DNA of 64,000 nt from Lingula anatina (lineage: Eukaryota > Brachiopoda > Lingulata > Lingulida > Lingulidae). Positions 22,450-35,300 of this stretch are shown one piece after another. Made by a program: the position numbers and the translations under genes. The notes beneath the pieces are model-generated. The model saw only the letters and a list, made by a program, of their open reading frames with translations. It was not told the origin of the DNA and searched no databases. How positions within the stretch are numbered: position 1 is the stretch's first letter; each line of letters opens with the position of its first letter. The DNA is taken from positions 577,407 through 641,406 of the forward strand of contig NW_019775835.1 in assembly GCF_001039355.2 (NCBI RefSeq), read 5' to 3'.

Positions 22450-25400
22450 TCACAGATTTTATTTTAATAAATTCCGTAAACTTATAAAATGATGTAAAGC
22501 TTGTGTAAACTGGAAAAAACTGGTTTAAAGAATATGGTCCGGGGAAACGAGATGCTAAAACTGAATAAAATGTACCATAACAGGGCGGGAGTTCAGATAT
22601 ATAGGGCAAGTCATGTGACATGTGCGAACACATCTTCCTGTACACATTATTCTGACCAGGGATTTACGGTCTTGCTCTGACCTCCATGTAGCACGTGTTG
22701 CAGTTCCATAAGCATTAAAGAACAGTTAAGTGAAATGTTAAGGATGAACAAAACTCTGTACATGCAATGGTGATGATGATGAAATGAACAATTTGATTGA
22801 TGCTAGTTGACTTTTTTTTCTGTTTACTGTCAATCATCTGGTGAAAAACCAAGAGAGAGAATCAATGAGGGCAAACCCCTGGTAGAGCAATCACCATTGA
22901 AATAAGCAGTACATAGGTTTACTGCTATTAAAAAAGATACCTGTTACTGCTTTCTTCAATGTTCTACTATGTATGTATGTATGTAATCAAGACAGGTAAG
23001 ATGTTCCTAAAATAATTTTAGAGAACTGCCAGCTTAGAAGTGGCACAAACAGATAAATTGTTTTAATTTATCGCATTCAATATTCTGCCATTATGCCCTT
23101 GCTCCTCCAAATCCCACTTGATATTATATAAAATTGCAACATGAGACAGTCATCTTTGACGTTTCCCATTTCCAAACCTCACAGTGACGAGGCAGTCATG
23201 TGATCAGGACCATTTGAAGCAAGGGTTGTAATGTTGTACCTCTGGTAGAAGCATAATTATGTTGTCACTTTAGAAATGATATACTTTTATCAGCCTGTAT
23301 TATATTTTTCAGTTCATTCATCAGTCTTTACCCTGATGATGAAATATTGTAGCCTCTTTATGTGGCTTTTTTTAAGAGCAACTAAATGTAGTAAGAATGT
23401 ACATTGTGAGCTCAGGAATGAACAAAATATTTAATAAAATATCTGAATATTGCAGATTTGGTTGTTTTTCATTTTTTAATACAGTGGAAACAGACTCAAT
23501 GAGAGAGTACCAAAGGTGCTTTTTTCTCAGTTTTTATCAGTTCAAAATGAAAGAAAGTGAAAGAAAAAGTCGATACATTTTGGTTTTATATTTTATTAAA
23601 CTAAGACTACCTGCTCACCAAATACAAAAGCATTTCACATCTTACTTTTAAGGCCTAGTTTACTTGAAATACAAACACACTCTAGAAGCCCTTCTGAGGC
23701 CCTGTTTACTGGGAGAGCTCCCTCCACAGAGGACTCTTTCTCTACCTCAGGCAGATAATCACAAAATTGTCAGTTTTCAAACAAACTCAGCAATGTACCA
23801 GCTACCTTTGATGTTTACCAAAGAAGATGATCCTTTCATGGAAGACTCTAGACCTGAACAATGGCAATCCTTTTGTTAGGAAAAAATGCTATGTAAAAAG
23901 TTGTGGCCCTTCTCAAAGCACTTGCCTTTTTGTATCTTAACTGATATCTAGCTACTTGGGGTTCCTTAAAGTCTAGACAAAAACTGCTGAAACCGTGTTG
24001 CCTTTTTAAATATTCAAGCAAGCAGCTCCAGAATGTTTTAGCATTTATGTAGTCACTATGGTAACAATTTGTCCTAGCAACTGGTATTCAAATATCACCC
24101 TTACAGGGGAGTACAGAAAGCACAAAATGGAGCAAAAGGAACACATCTTTGCATATGAGCATTAAGTTAAGATTTACAGTACTACTGTATGTACACAATA
24201 CGTTACAACAAGTTTGGGTTACAATAAGCTACCGGTGCTCACATTGCACTTATGGTACAACTAAAAACACTTACACGCCTCAAAAGCTGTAGAAAAATGT
24301 TATGTACAAATGTATTTGACGTCATTTATGATGTGTCTATCTATAGCATGTGTCTGTACATCTAATGCTACACAAGGGCATTTTTGAAAAACTTTCATGT
24401 TTAGCAATTGTGACTTGTGGCCTTTCAAGTTTTTAAGTTCTTTTACACATTAGTAGTATTATTCAGTAACACCTTTGAACTACAATTTGACATGAGTAAC
24501 AAGCTTATAATGTGACTGGGTGTTTTTTCTATTTGGCTTACAGTTTGTTGAGGGATATTGAACTACAGGAAAGAGAAACAGAAAGAAAAAGGTCTATTTT
24601 GGCCAAAATGTTTTACATGCTTACTCTTTCCTAAAAATATAAAGACAAGACTGAAATATGCAATGGTTTCACACACATATGTAGATGTTAGGCAACAGAA
24701 GTGATAGGAACAAACCCGATTTTTTTAATCTAAGCATTATCCTTAACTTAAATTAGTAAATCCAGTAGAACATTAAGGCATACAAAACCTGTTTTTATGT
24801 GATGCAAAACATTACTACAATCAAAGACACACCAATAACAAAAAACTAGTAAAATGTTTTAACAACTATCTTCCATAACCTGCGATATTCCTCCATACTG
24901 GGGTTCCAAGATGCTCAGAATTCTGTGATTTTACCATGCAAACCTAACATATTATTTAACTATATTTTAACTGATAAATTTTTGTTCTTAGAAAAAAGGA
25001 ATTACAAAAATAAATAATAGCAATGATAAAATCCTGACAAAAACGAGCATTCTGACAACAGAATGTGGCTCTGGCAAAACAAATTTCTGATGTAGGAATT
25101 TTTACAATAACTGACCCCCTCTATCTGTTAAATATATTTTTTGTTTTGGTTTTTTGTTTGTTTCTGCATAAAATTTGACACACGTGCTATACAGTTTTAT
25201 TACAGTTTTATACAACATAGTATAACATCCTTCATTGTACCAGACACAAATTTTCTTTTTTTACAAAAATGTCATTTCCACTTCTTTCCTGGCAAATTTT
25301 TTCAGAATAAAGAACATCTCAGAATACCCCAAAGTGAACTATTTGACAGATCATGAACAATGGGTCAGGCAATATACATAATAAAAGCTGTAAATATTCA

Positions 25401-26255
25401 ATAAATTTCAGTTATTTCCTGAGCACTTATGATTACTATATAACAGCAGATCGATAATAAAAGCAGGTCTGCCATTTCTAAACCACTGTTCATGGAAGTT
25501 GAATGGACATTGCTGAAGCAACAGTCTATACGTAGTTAAAACTTCTCTAAGGCAAACAGAGGGCTGGCTGTGGCAAGGGGTCTATTGGCTACATAATGGG
25601 GAAATCAACAAGGTTCACTTTACAACAATTTTTGACAGCCCAGACTTAGACAAGTGAGTCATTTTTATTTTCTTCCGATGATCATAATTTTATCTTTGTG
25701 AAATACACAGTACACAAATAAAGCACAGACATTTATCACTGTTTATAAATCAAAGGAAGAAGTGCCCACAGCCTTGTCTCTCACAGAGCAATGTATATGA
25801 ACATGGCATATATACACATACATTAGAATATGTAGCAAATATACACCGGTCTTATACAATCACATCAACTATAAATCCAATATCTCTTCATTTTCAATTA
25901 ATCTTATACTGTGGAGAAAATAACAGGATTTTAATAATGACAATGACTTTTAAAGTATCTCTAAATGGCAGTCAGCTGTACCAAATCAGGTTATATGGTC
26001 CATAAAAGACCTCATAATCGGATGTTTTGTTGAAGATGACCACCAGATGACAACACAATAGATTATAACTATGACCTACAGTGTCACTGAGAAAATTTCC
26101 GTGGCAAAGAAATGAAATTCACATGTTCTTGTCAGTGACCTTCAAATGATCTTGAATGAGCATGACCTTCAAACGGCCTTGAAAATAATGGCTAATCATT
26201 CCGTGCCACAGCCTTTCCTCTGCACCTTACTTATCTCCTCTAGAGAATACAAAGT
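22450..26255 (-). other. Septin 3' flank / possible long 3' UTR
   Basis: No coding sequence recognised. A minus-strand AATAAA lies at 25669-25664, about 590 nt past the septin stop, and further candidates lie near 25200. The extent of the UTR is unknown. A short TATG repeat is near 22970-22985. Confidence 0.35.
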
Positions 26256-26301
26256 TTAGAAGATAGACTTCTTCTTGTGGTCTTTTTTCTTGTCTATGGT
26301 T
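26256..26301 (-). CDS. SEPTIN7: Septin exon 15 (last)
   Basis: The acceptor is CTTTCAG. It encodes [15 protein letters not shown] and TAA, like the lysine-rich KKKGKIF end of human SEPTIN7. Confidence 0.92.
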
Positions 26302-29300
26302 CTGAAAGGAAAATTAAACAAGGACTTTACTTCTGATGAAATAATATTTTGTTCTGTACATCAATGAAACAAAATGTGATACTTTCACTCCATGCACAAA
26401 GTTGAAAATTCCCTGCTGTTTTTCATGATTAAGGACATATAATCATGAAAAACAGCAGGGAATTTTCAAATATTAATAACCTTTTTTTTCACAATTACGA
26501 CACTGAAAAAAAAAAAAAAAGCTGGCAACACTGTATTTGTTAAAACAAAAACATCCAGATAAACTTCAAAAAAATAATGTGCATGAATATCATCTATCAC
26601 ATTATATTCACTGATGAAGTTTTTTTCTGTTAAGGGTGTTAACCAAACTTCAGTGAGGTCTATTTTCAAACAACATGCACACACAAAACTAGGTTGTTAC
26701 AGGAATTTCTATGTGGAATGCCTATAAATGACTAAGATGCTATATTATACAATATCAGGCAATGCAAAGCACAGTGAAATTACAAGAGAAACGCCAAGAT
26801 TGATATGAAGAGTACATACAAATCAGGCAGCACAGTTGTACTCTGATTAATTTTAGCCAGTTATGTGCTGTATATATTACAAAGTCACTTGTGAATTGAT
26901 TATGGTGTCTGGTATTGCAGTTAAAAGGTGCTTAAATTTTATTTTTTTTAAAGATTCTTCTTATTATTTTATCGTTATGATTTTTTTGTTTTTGTTTTAA
27001 TCTAAGCACAGATTAGCATAGAGACACAGCTTAGCATAAAGACAAGTGCAGAGCTTATCTTATGAGCAAACCAATGTGTCCACTCAATCCCAAATCAAAT
27101 AATAAGGCATTCATGAATTGATTATTAAAAATGGGCATCCTGACTTATTTAATGCAAAACAAAACAAAACAAAACAAAACAACAACTACACCAAATAAGG
27201 TTTGCTACATAAAGTCTGCAGGTATCTATGGCAGAAAACAGTGACACGCAACCAAATAGTTTCTTCTACTGAGTAACTAAAACTACCAAGGAACTACCTC
27301 TACAAACACTACTGCGAATACTACTACTACTACTACAGCTACAAGGCATTATTGTGCAAAATGTGCATGCGTAAATACTACAAAAAGTGACAGTGCTAAA
27401 TCTACACATACAGGCAATTGGCTTTAACAGCTAAATACATGCAAATGAAGAAAAATCACCCCAAAGACTACAAATATATTGTTTTAATGTCTATGGCATA
27501 CATCATTAGTAATTATCAATTTTTACAAATATATTAACAGTTAACAAAAAAGTATTATAATTTATCTTTTTCAAAAACAATGTTAATACTGAAGAAATGC
27601 ACATTTGTAATTAAATAACAGGTAATATGACAGAATTACCAACTGAGATCAATTCTTTGGTAAAAAGCTATGCTTAAAGCATTCTAAAAGCAAAACCTCA
27701 AGGTCAATTTTGAATCATGTTGCACTGATGCAAGCGATACCGTTTTAATTTCACTTCTCACAATAATATACTATAGCCACTTCTCAAACATAGCATGGAT
27801 CAATCTTATGGCGGCTCACATTTGGGGCAACTTTGGGACTACACTACTTACTCCTTAGAATTCTCGAGTGATCTTCGCCTTGCTTCTTCTTGTCTTATCA
27901 CTTCCTCCCATTCGCCTTTTTCTTTTTCAAACTGTTTTCTTCTTTCCTCTATCTCTTTCTCCTGCTGTTCCAGACTTTTCTTCATTTGTTCAGCTCTCCT
28001 TTGCAGCTAAAACCAACAAGGGAAAACATTGATGCAATTTTAACAGTAATGTGGACAGGTCTCATATTTTCCACAAGTTTTCATTGATAATTTTCTCGTA
28101 TATTTCTTGCTGAGACAAAAAGAGTGACCCACATGCACACTGTCTTACATCTATCAATCCCTTGAAAAGGATGGTGTCTAAAAACTACAGAAACAAAACT
28201 AAATTATGCTGAAAATCCTAATCAGTTAGATTGATTTATCACTGATAAATAAGATTCACTGAGCCCGGACAACATGTCTATAAATTATCAACCAAGCTTC
28301 AATGAGGGTGCCTAAAAGTACAAGCAAATGATTACTGTGCTTAAAATTTATCAATCATGATAATATAATGCTAAGGTGACAGTAAATTTCCTCACGTCTG
28401 CCTCTGAATCCTTCAGCTTCTGTTTCTTTTCTTTGACTTTCATCTCAAACACCTGCTCCATCTCGGCCTCCATCTTCTTCATCTTCGTCTCGTGTTCTTT
28501 CTTCTCTTCCTCCATCTGTGTGATTGGGTCTCTGAGAACAAAAAAGAAATACTTCCTATAAGTGTATCATTACACCTTGACAGTAACACCCAACAAATGC
28601 CTCCTTGATGCCAGAAGATATTGTAAGGAAAAACTTGTTAGAAAAAAAGGCAAGCAAACAAGAGTTAATGCAAAATTGATAAGACTTTTATGGAAAAACA
28701 CACTCCTGTAAGTATATTTTTAAAAACCAATTAAAATATTTTTTGAACAATGAACTGATTCAAACAGCAAGCACATGCCTTTGACTATCAAGCCTGTCTA
28801 TAAAGTACATTGTATGCATGAACAATATAATAAAAGATAAACAGGGCAGTTGACAAGCAACCAAACAGTATGCAAATCACAAGTGATGACAGACTGGGAC
28901 TATTACACAAATGGACACATTGTGAAATTGAGAATTATTTTTCAAATCAATAAGCAGATGGAAAAAAAAAAAGCTTGCCATCAAAATTCAAAGCAAGAAA
29001 CTAATTTCATTTTCTTTATGTCAGTAAGGTCAATTAAAGACCTTCAAAAATGTCAACTGAATATCTTTTATAATCTAAAAACTTGGGGCGAAAAGGCTCA
29101 AGCACTGATGCATAAAACTAAGTGAATTTCAGAAAATTGTAGCTTACACCAATATAAATTGGTGTAAATATTTTTCGAATGTATCAGAAAACCAATGCCT
29201 GTCAAAACTAGTGAAATGCTATGCATTTTAGGCTTCAGTAAGTTGGAACCAGTACATTGGGCTGACAAGTATATAATTTCATAAATGGGCATGAGTACAT

Positions 29301-32300
29301 ATCAATTTGTTATGAATATGAAGGTACAACTGACAGAACAAAAGAAAGGATCAGCAACCAACTAAAATCAGAATCATCCATAATAGAAACTATTATTAAA
29401 GAAGGTATAACATGTTTTTAAATATAATAATACACCCCCTCTCCTTAGTACTCAGACTGATTTATTTTAAGGGCATTGGGCCTGTGCCAGTTACAGTTTA
29501 AAACCAGTCTGAATGTAACTTAAATATTAAATAATATATACATGCATAACAAGCATTTTCTACTCATTAAAAAAAGAAATGGTAACTTGCTACACATATA
29601 CAAAATAACGGTAATAATGAAAAGACAATGGGCAGCAAGGGCTGTCAAATGTACAGACCTGAACTTGTATTGGAAGTAAAACAAAGTCAAAGATTCAAGC
29701 AAACTTTAAATGAAACAGAGTATTAGGGCGCATTCACATTAAATATAACGCACTAGCTACTACGTACTAACTCCACAGGGACTCTTGCTAAATGCAATCA
29801 GATTAACATGCCTCCTTCCGGCATTGAATAGAATACAGAAAAGTTGGTGATTATACAAGTACTATGGAAATGAGGAGGCTTGTCAATCTGATAGCATTCT
29901 GTACATAAGAGTCCTTGTGTAGTTAGTGAGCAGAAGCTAGTCCAATAGATTTATTGTGAGTGCACGCTTAGTTCTTCAGTTATGTATTATTGCAAGGCCC
30001 CAATGTGGACAGTCCCAGAATATGGATAAACATACAGACAGTGTTCTGTTCATTAAACATAAAACCCAGTTAAATTCATAACTTATTAAACTACATGTAT
30101 ATAGACACCTTTGCATCATATATGACATAAAAAAATTAAAATATAAATATATATCAATATATACATATAAGTATAAACCATAACATGCATATTTTAAGAA
30201 CCCCTTGCCCTTTGGATAAGGAACCAAATACATGAAGTTCTATCACCATGTCAGTTACTGCAATCATCTAATTAGTTGCAGCATGGTAATTTGCAGTGCA
30301 TCTTGCCAAAATCACAGAAAACTCCCCAAAATTTGAAGGGGTCACAATAATTTCCCATATCTTGAAGCAACAGTCTTTCTGAATTTCATATTCCAGAAAA
30401 AGCAACTAAATCAGAAGAGCCTTTTTTAAGCAGTTTTGATAAGTTTTTGTAACAATTTATTTTCTCCAAATGTATGTCAGTAAAACCAGAACCAAGCAAG
30501 TGGAATGAATTTTGGCAAGCATCGCAAGCTATAGACAAGCACAGGCGTTGAGCACAGCTACACAGTCATAAGAACAGATATACAGTACATATATTATCTA
30601 TATATACAAATAATTGTTAGAAAAATGCCGTACACGTCCCACTTGGTCCCCTCCTCGGCACCTTCACCATTCTGGGCTTCACCTCCTTCCCTACAATATA
30701 ACAGTTACATTACAACTCTCTAGTTTCTCTTTTATTCCCCTCAGAATTTGACCTTAAGTAGGTCTTTCACCACATACCCTTTTTGTTTTTCTCTGTTTAC
30801 AAAGAGTTGCTATCTTTCCACCCTGTTGAGTGTAATGACAGTTGAAGCTTGTTTATTCACAAACTTCAACCTGCCCAGGTTCAGGATGAGATGACATCAC
30901 TTTACAATCTAACATTACATTATGTAGTAACCCCATGACTGATAAATAAATTGATGAGTTGTAAGTCAAAAAACAGGACAACTATAAGCAACCTTCACCA
31001 ATTTTTTAAATTTACATTTGTTAGTCTACTGAATTTTCAGCTGCGAACAGAAAGTTTCAAAGTAAGCTCCTGTTTAGCTAACACTATCAAATCCCTGGTT
31101 AATGAAAAAAATTGGTACTCTAGCAATGTCATCTAAGCCTAAACCGCAAAATATTCGAAATTTGTGGCAGACAACACATTCTGATGAAAGGAAAAAGTTG
31201 AAGCTTCCAAACAAGCACATAATGTTGAAATAATTATCTAAATTTTTGTCTCTTCAGACAAAAATCCCTCTAAAGACAGACAAGTTCAAACACGTCTTCT
31301 AGAGATCAGAAGTTGGATATAGATACCCTCTACGTTTATACATCAGAGAAAAGGTATTGCATCTCACATCTCTGGTTACAAAATGCCTTCATTGTGTTAA
31401 GACAACTATAAAATAAAAAAGCATAGGGCACTTCATACAAGGCAAATCTTGGGGCAAATCTGATTTAATCAAAATTAAGAATCTTTTCTTGTGCAAGTTA
31501 CATTTTCTGATAAATGACTAGTTGACTTTATGAAACCAGAATACATTTTTACTTCCATCTGTTGCAGTAGTTTCAATTGAACCAGATTTCATTTGCCTAG
31601 AATGAATACTCCCATGCCAAATTGGTAAATTCTATTATCCCTCAAAACCAATAAATGTTTACTTAGTTAAAAACCTTATATGTAGGAAAGGTAACAACAC
31701 TAATATTTAAGAAGTTGGTTAGGACTGGAGAAGTCAGGAAAGGTATGAAAAGTTAAAATGAGCAATGTTTATTGAACACCCAAAAGGGCATCAGGTGTGA
31801 TTTTTGCTCTTTAAAAACTGGTTATGAAATGTTCATAAGGACGAATATAAGCAGAAGAGAGGATAATGGTGAGCTCCACATTTACAAATTTTGGGTGTCA
31901 ACATTACTGACAAATATTGGGAGATAATGGTGAGTGCAGGAAATAGTGTACTTATATTTTCACTACAATTCTAATCATACCATGGCAATTACATGTAAGG
32001 GAAACTAAGCCAGTTTACATATTTCCCTCTATGTATCCCATTAAGAAGTTTATCACCATTAATATTCAACAGGAGGAAGGGTAATTGGGTTCTTCATTAT
32101 AATATTCCCATAACTCTACAGGATAACATTGAAGTTTATATGCCATATTTATGAAGGGAAAAGAAAACTGAGTAATACTTTTCGCCTGAATCTTCATCTT
32201 CAGCTGTTTCTAAGTTTAGCTCCCTAAAATACACAGACAAGATCTGAGAGGATAGGGAACAAGCGAAGTATGATTTGGTGAAATGAAAAGATTTAATTCA

Positions 32301-35300
32301 TAATCTTTTTACAGTCATATATAAGTTCATTTTTATCACACTCTTTTTCCCCCCCAGGGGTTTTCACAAAATCTAACTGCACACCTGTTTCAAATATCCA
32401 GTAAGGAAGTACCTTAAATATACAACAGCTATCAATTTTAACAAACACATTATTTTTAATATAAACACCACTTCTTCAAATTAAAATGTGGACCAAAATT
32501 ACATTCAAATTTTGGAAAATTTCAGGGACAGCAAAGCTGCATCTATTTGGTAACATTATTCGTATTAAAAGAAAGAAAGACTGGAATATCAAAACCACCA
32601 ACAGAAGAAGAAAATGTTAGTATTTGTTACTTTAAAATGAAAATGCAATGCATAACAAGACAATAATTTGGGCAAAAATTCAGATTTGTTCGAATAACCA
32701 TTTTAAGAAAACTGACTGAAATAAAACACCAAAAATAAGCCTTCTCTATTGGACATAAGCTTGATTTAAACTAACAAATGAGTATTTCTCAAATGTTATA
32801 CATAAACTACTTTTCTAAATAATCTGTCAAGAAAAATTATATGGTTGACTTTTGACAAATAATTGCAAATTACACACCAATTTGATAAAAACTAGGTCAC
32901 TTGGCTTAGCCAGAAGAGCATACAAACAAACACCATTAGCCTCATTTTGAGTTCAGGTAGTACAATTATCTGCCTTAACCAAGTGACCAGACAGAGGCTG
33001 ATACTGTTTCACTTACTTTGATCCAACAGCCTTCTCTTTGCCCTTGGTTGCCACGGAAGCCAGTTTGTTATAGCGATAATTTTCGTAATGAACATTGTTT
33101 GTGACATCCTTCAAGTCATGGAGATGTGTCCTGCAATTAGGTCAAAGAAGATAATTAGAGCAATGAATGCACTACAGACAAGGCATCATAATGTGTACCA
33201 ATTCAACTACTGATAAAATATGAGATGATGGCATTACAAATTTATCAGTGTAGTTACTTATACAAACATATTTAAGAATGTGAACATTATTTGTGTTATG
33301 TCGTGTGACTCCGGCTTGCAACAGCTTCTTTCTGTAATTGTTTATTATAGGCAGAATATTTCAAAATAAAAATTCAAAGTGTAACAACTTCAACTAAATG
33401 TATACCTAATTTATCTCCCGTTAACTTTATATTTAGTTTTTCTCATTTCATCAACCAACTTTTGCTATTAAAATCTAGAATTTCAAATATCTCTTCTGGA
33501 TATTACATTGTGCAAAATTCAATCAGTCTGATCTAATTTAGTACCTGACCAACATATTTCTCAGGGCCAGGAAGTCATTGTGTTCCAAGTTCTCCACTGA
33601 AAACAGAAAAAAATGTTAATGTTTTTGTGTCATATTTACTAATGTATGATATATTATACCTTTAACCTGATGAGCTGTCCTTTTAAAAAAATTATCCATC
33701 TTACAAGAGGCCAACAAGAAAAATAAAAGAAGGAACTTAATTGTAAGTATAGTTATTATTGAAGATCAGTATCAGAGAAAGTATCTACATCTTCCCATTG
33801 GCTCTTTCAAAAAAAAAAAAATCATACAAATTATAGAAAATACAAAGTTAAACTGAACATTATGAAGATTTTTACTTCCCATCATCCCATTTTTTGACAT
33901 CCTGTCACATGACCTACCTTCCACAATACCCCATGGGTACTGCCTTGCTCGCACCGTTTTCCCTCCTACGCTTACCAATGTATTGCTGCCCACAACTGCA
34001 AATGGAACTCGATCCTAAAGAAAAAAAAAATTGAAAGCATTAATCCATCTATCTTTCTTTCACTCTATTTACTTGTTAATTGATATCTCTCAGTCATGAT
34101 TTTGGGTTGTGAGAAAAACTAAGAAGAAATGACTCAGTGGCCCTGAACTTGAGGTCATTTAAATCATGTCTCAGTCTGTGACATTACAATTTTTTGGCTA
34201 TTTTTTCAGTTACTGACCACTGTCTCTGCTTATGGCTAGTGGGCTAAAAAATGTGCTTGGTACAAAAAGCCTATCATTTGAACACATGCATCTTCATTAA
34301 TCTATTTACTGCACCAAGGAAAGAAATAAGAAAAACCAAATTCCTTGTATGAAATGTCAACGATTTGTTGAAAATATGACCTTTGCCTGAATTATTATTT
34401 TTAAGATTGGCTGAAACAAGAAAATGTTCAAACTCAGTTTAATCATAAAAACAATTCACAATTATTACCTTGAGTTTTTTCTGCAACTTATTTTCTTCCT
34501 CATCGTCACATTCTGGGAACTCGTAAATTTTGATCTTGTGCTGAGCAATTTCATTCAGGATCTAAAAGCACAATTAACATTGAAATTGCAATTTATCACT
34601 ATTTTCATTTGTTCATTAATTTTTTCAAACTTCAACAGAGAGTGATGTACACTTTATTTTTACTTGATAGCATTTTTGTACTTCTAACTTTTTAGTAAAA
34701 TATGCAAATACATCACAAAAATGCCTCAATTTAAAATGGAAATTTGACACAGAGAGAGAGGTACATACTGTTTTCTTGAACTCTCTACATTCATCTGGAG
34801 TCATTGTGTCAGCCTTGGCAATCATTGGAATGATGTTTACTTTATCGTGGAGGCGTTTCATGAATTCAACATCTAATGGCTTCAAGCTGAAACACAAGAC
34901 GCATCATTCTTTGTTTAATACCCATAATTATACCACAGGCCAGAATTACTCTATCCTTAATGAAATATTACATGTTTTTTAAAACAGACTAATAGGTAAC
35001 TGTGATTATAAACTTTGGCAAAATACAAACACCGGGCAATCTTTTTTTCTCCCTTCCCTCTAGCATAAACATTTCACTTTGATCATGTGTACATTATAGA
35101 AGTGCTGTTACTTAAACTTTGCAGAACTTAAGGCGAAAATTACATAAACTATGAGAAAGTTGAGATTGTTTTAGTACTGTTCATGATAACCTTTGAAACA
35201 ACTTGACACATTTTGGTTGCTTTTATGGCATGCTTAACACAATATTTCAATTTTACAGTTAAGATTGATAACACATCTTGTTTTACATTCTCAATGTTAA

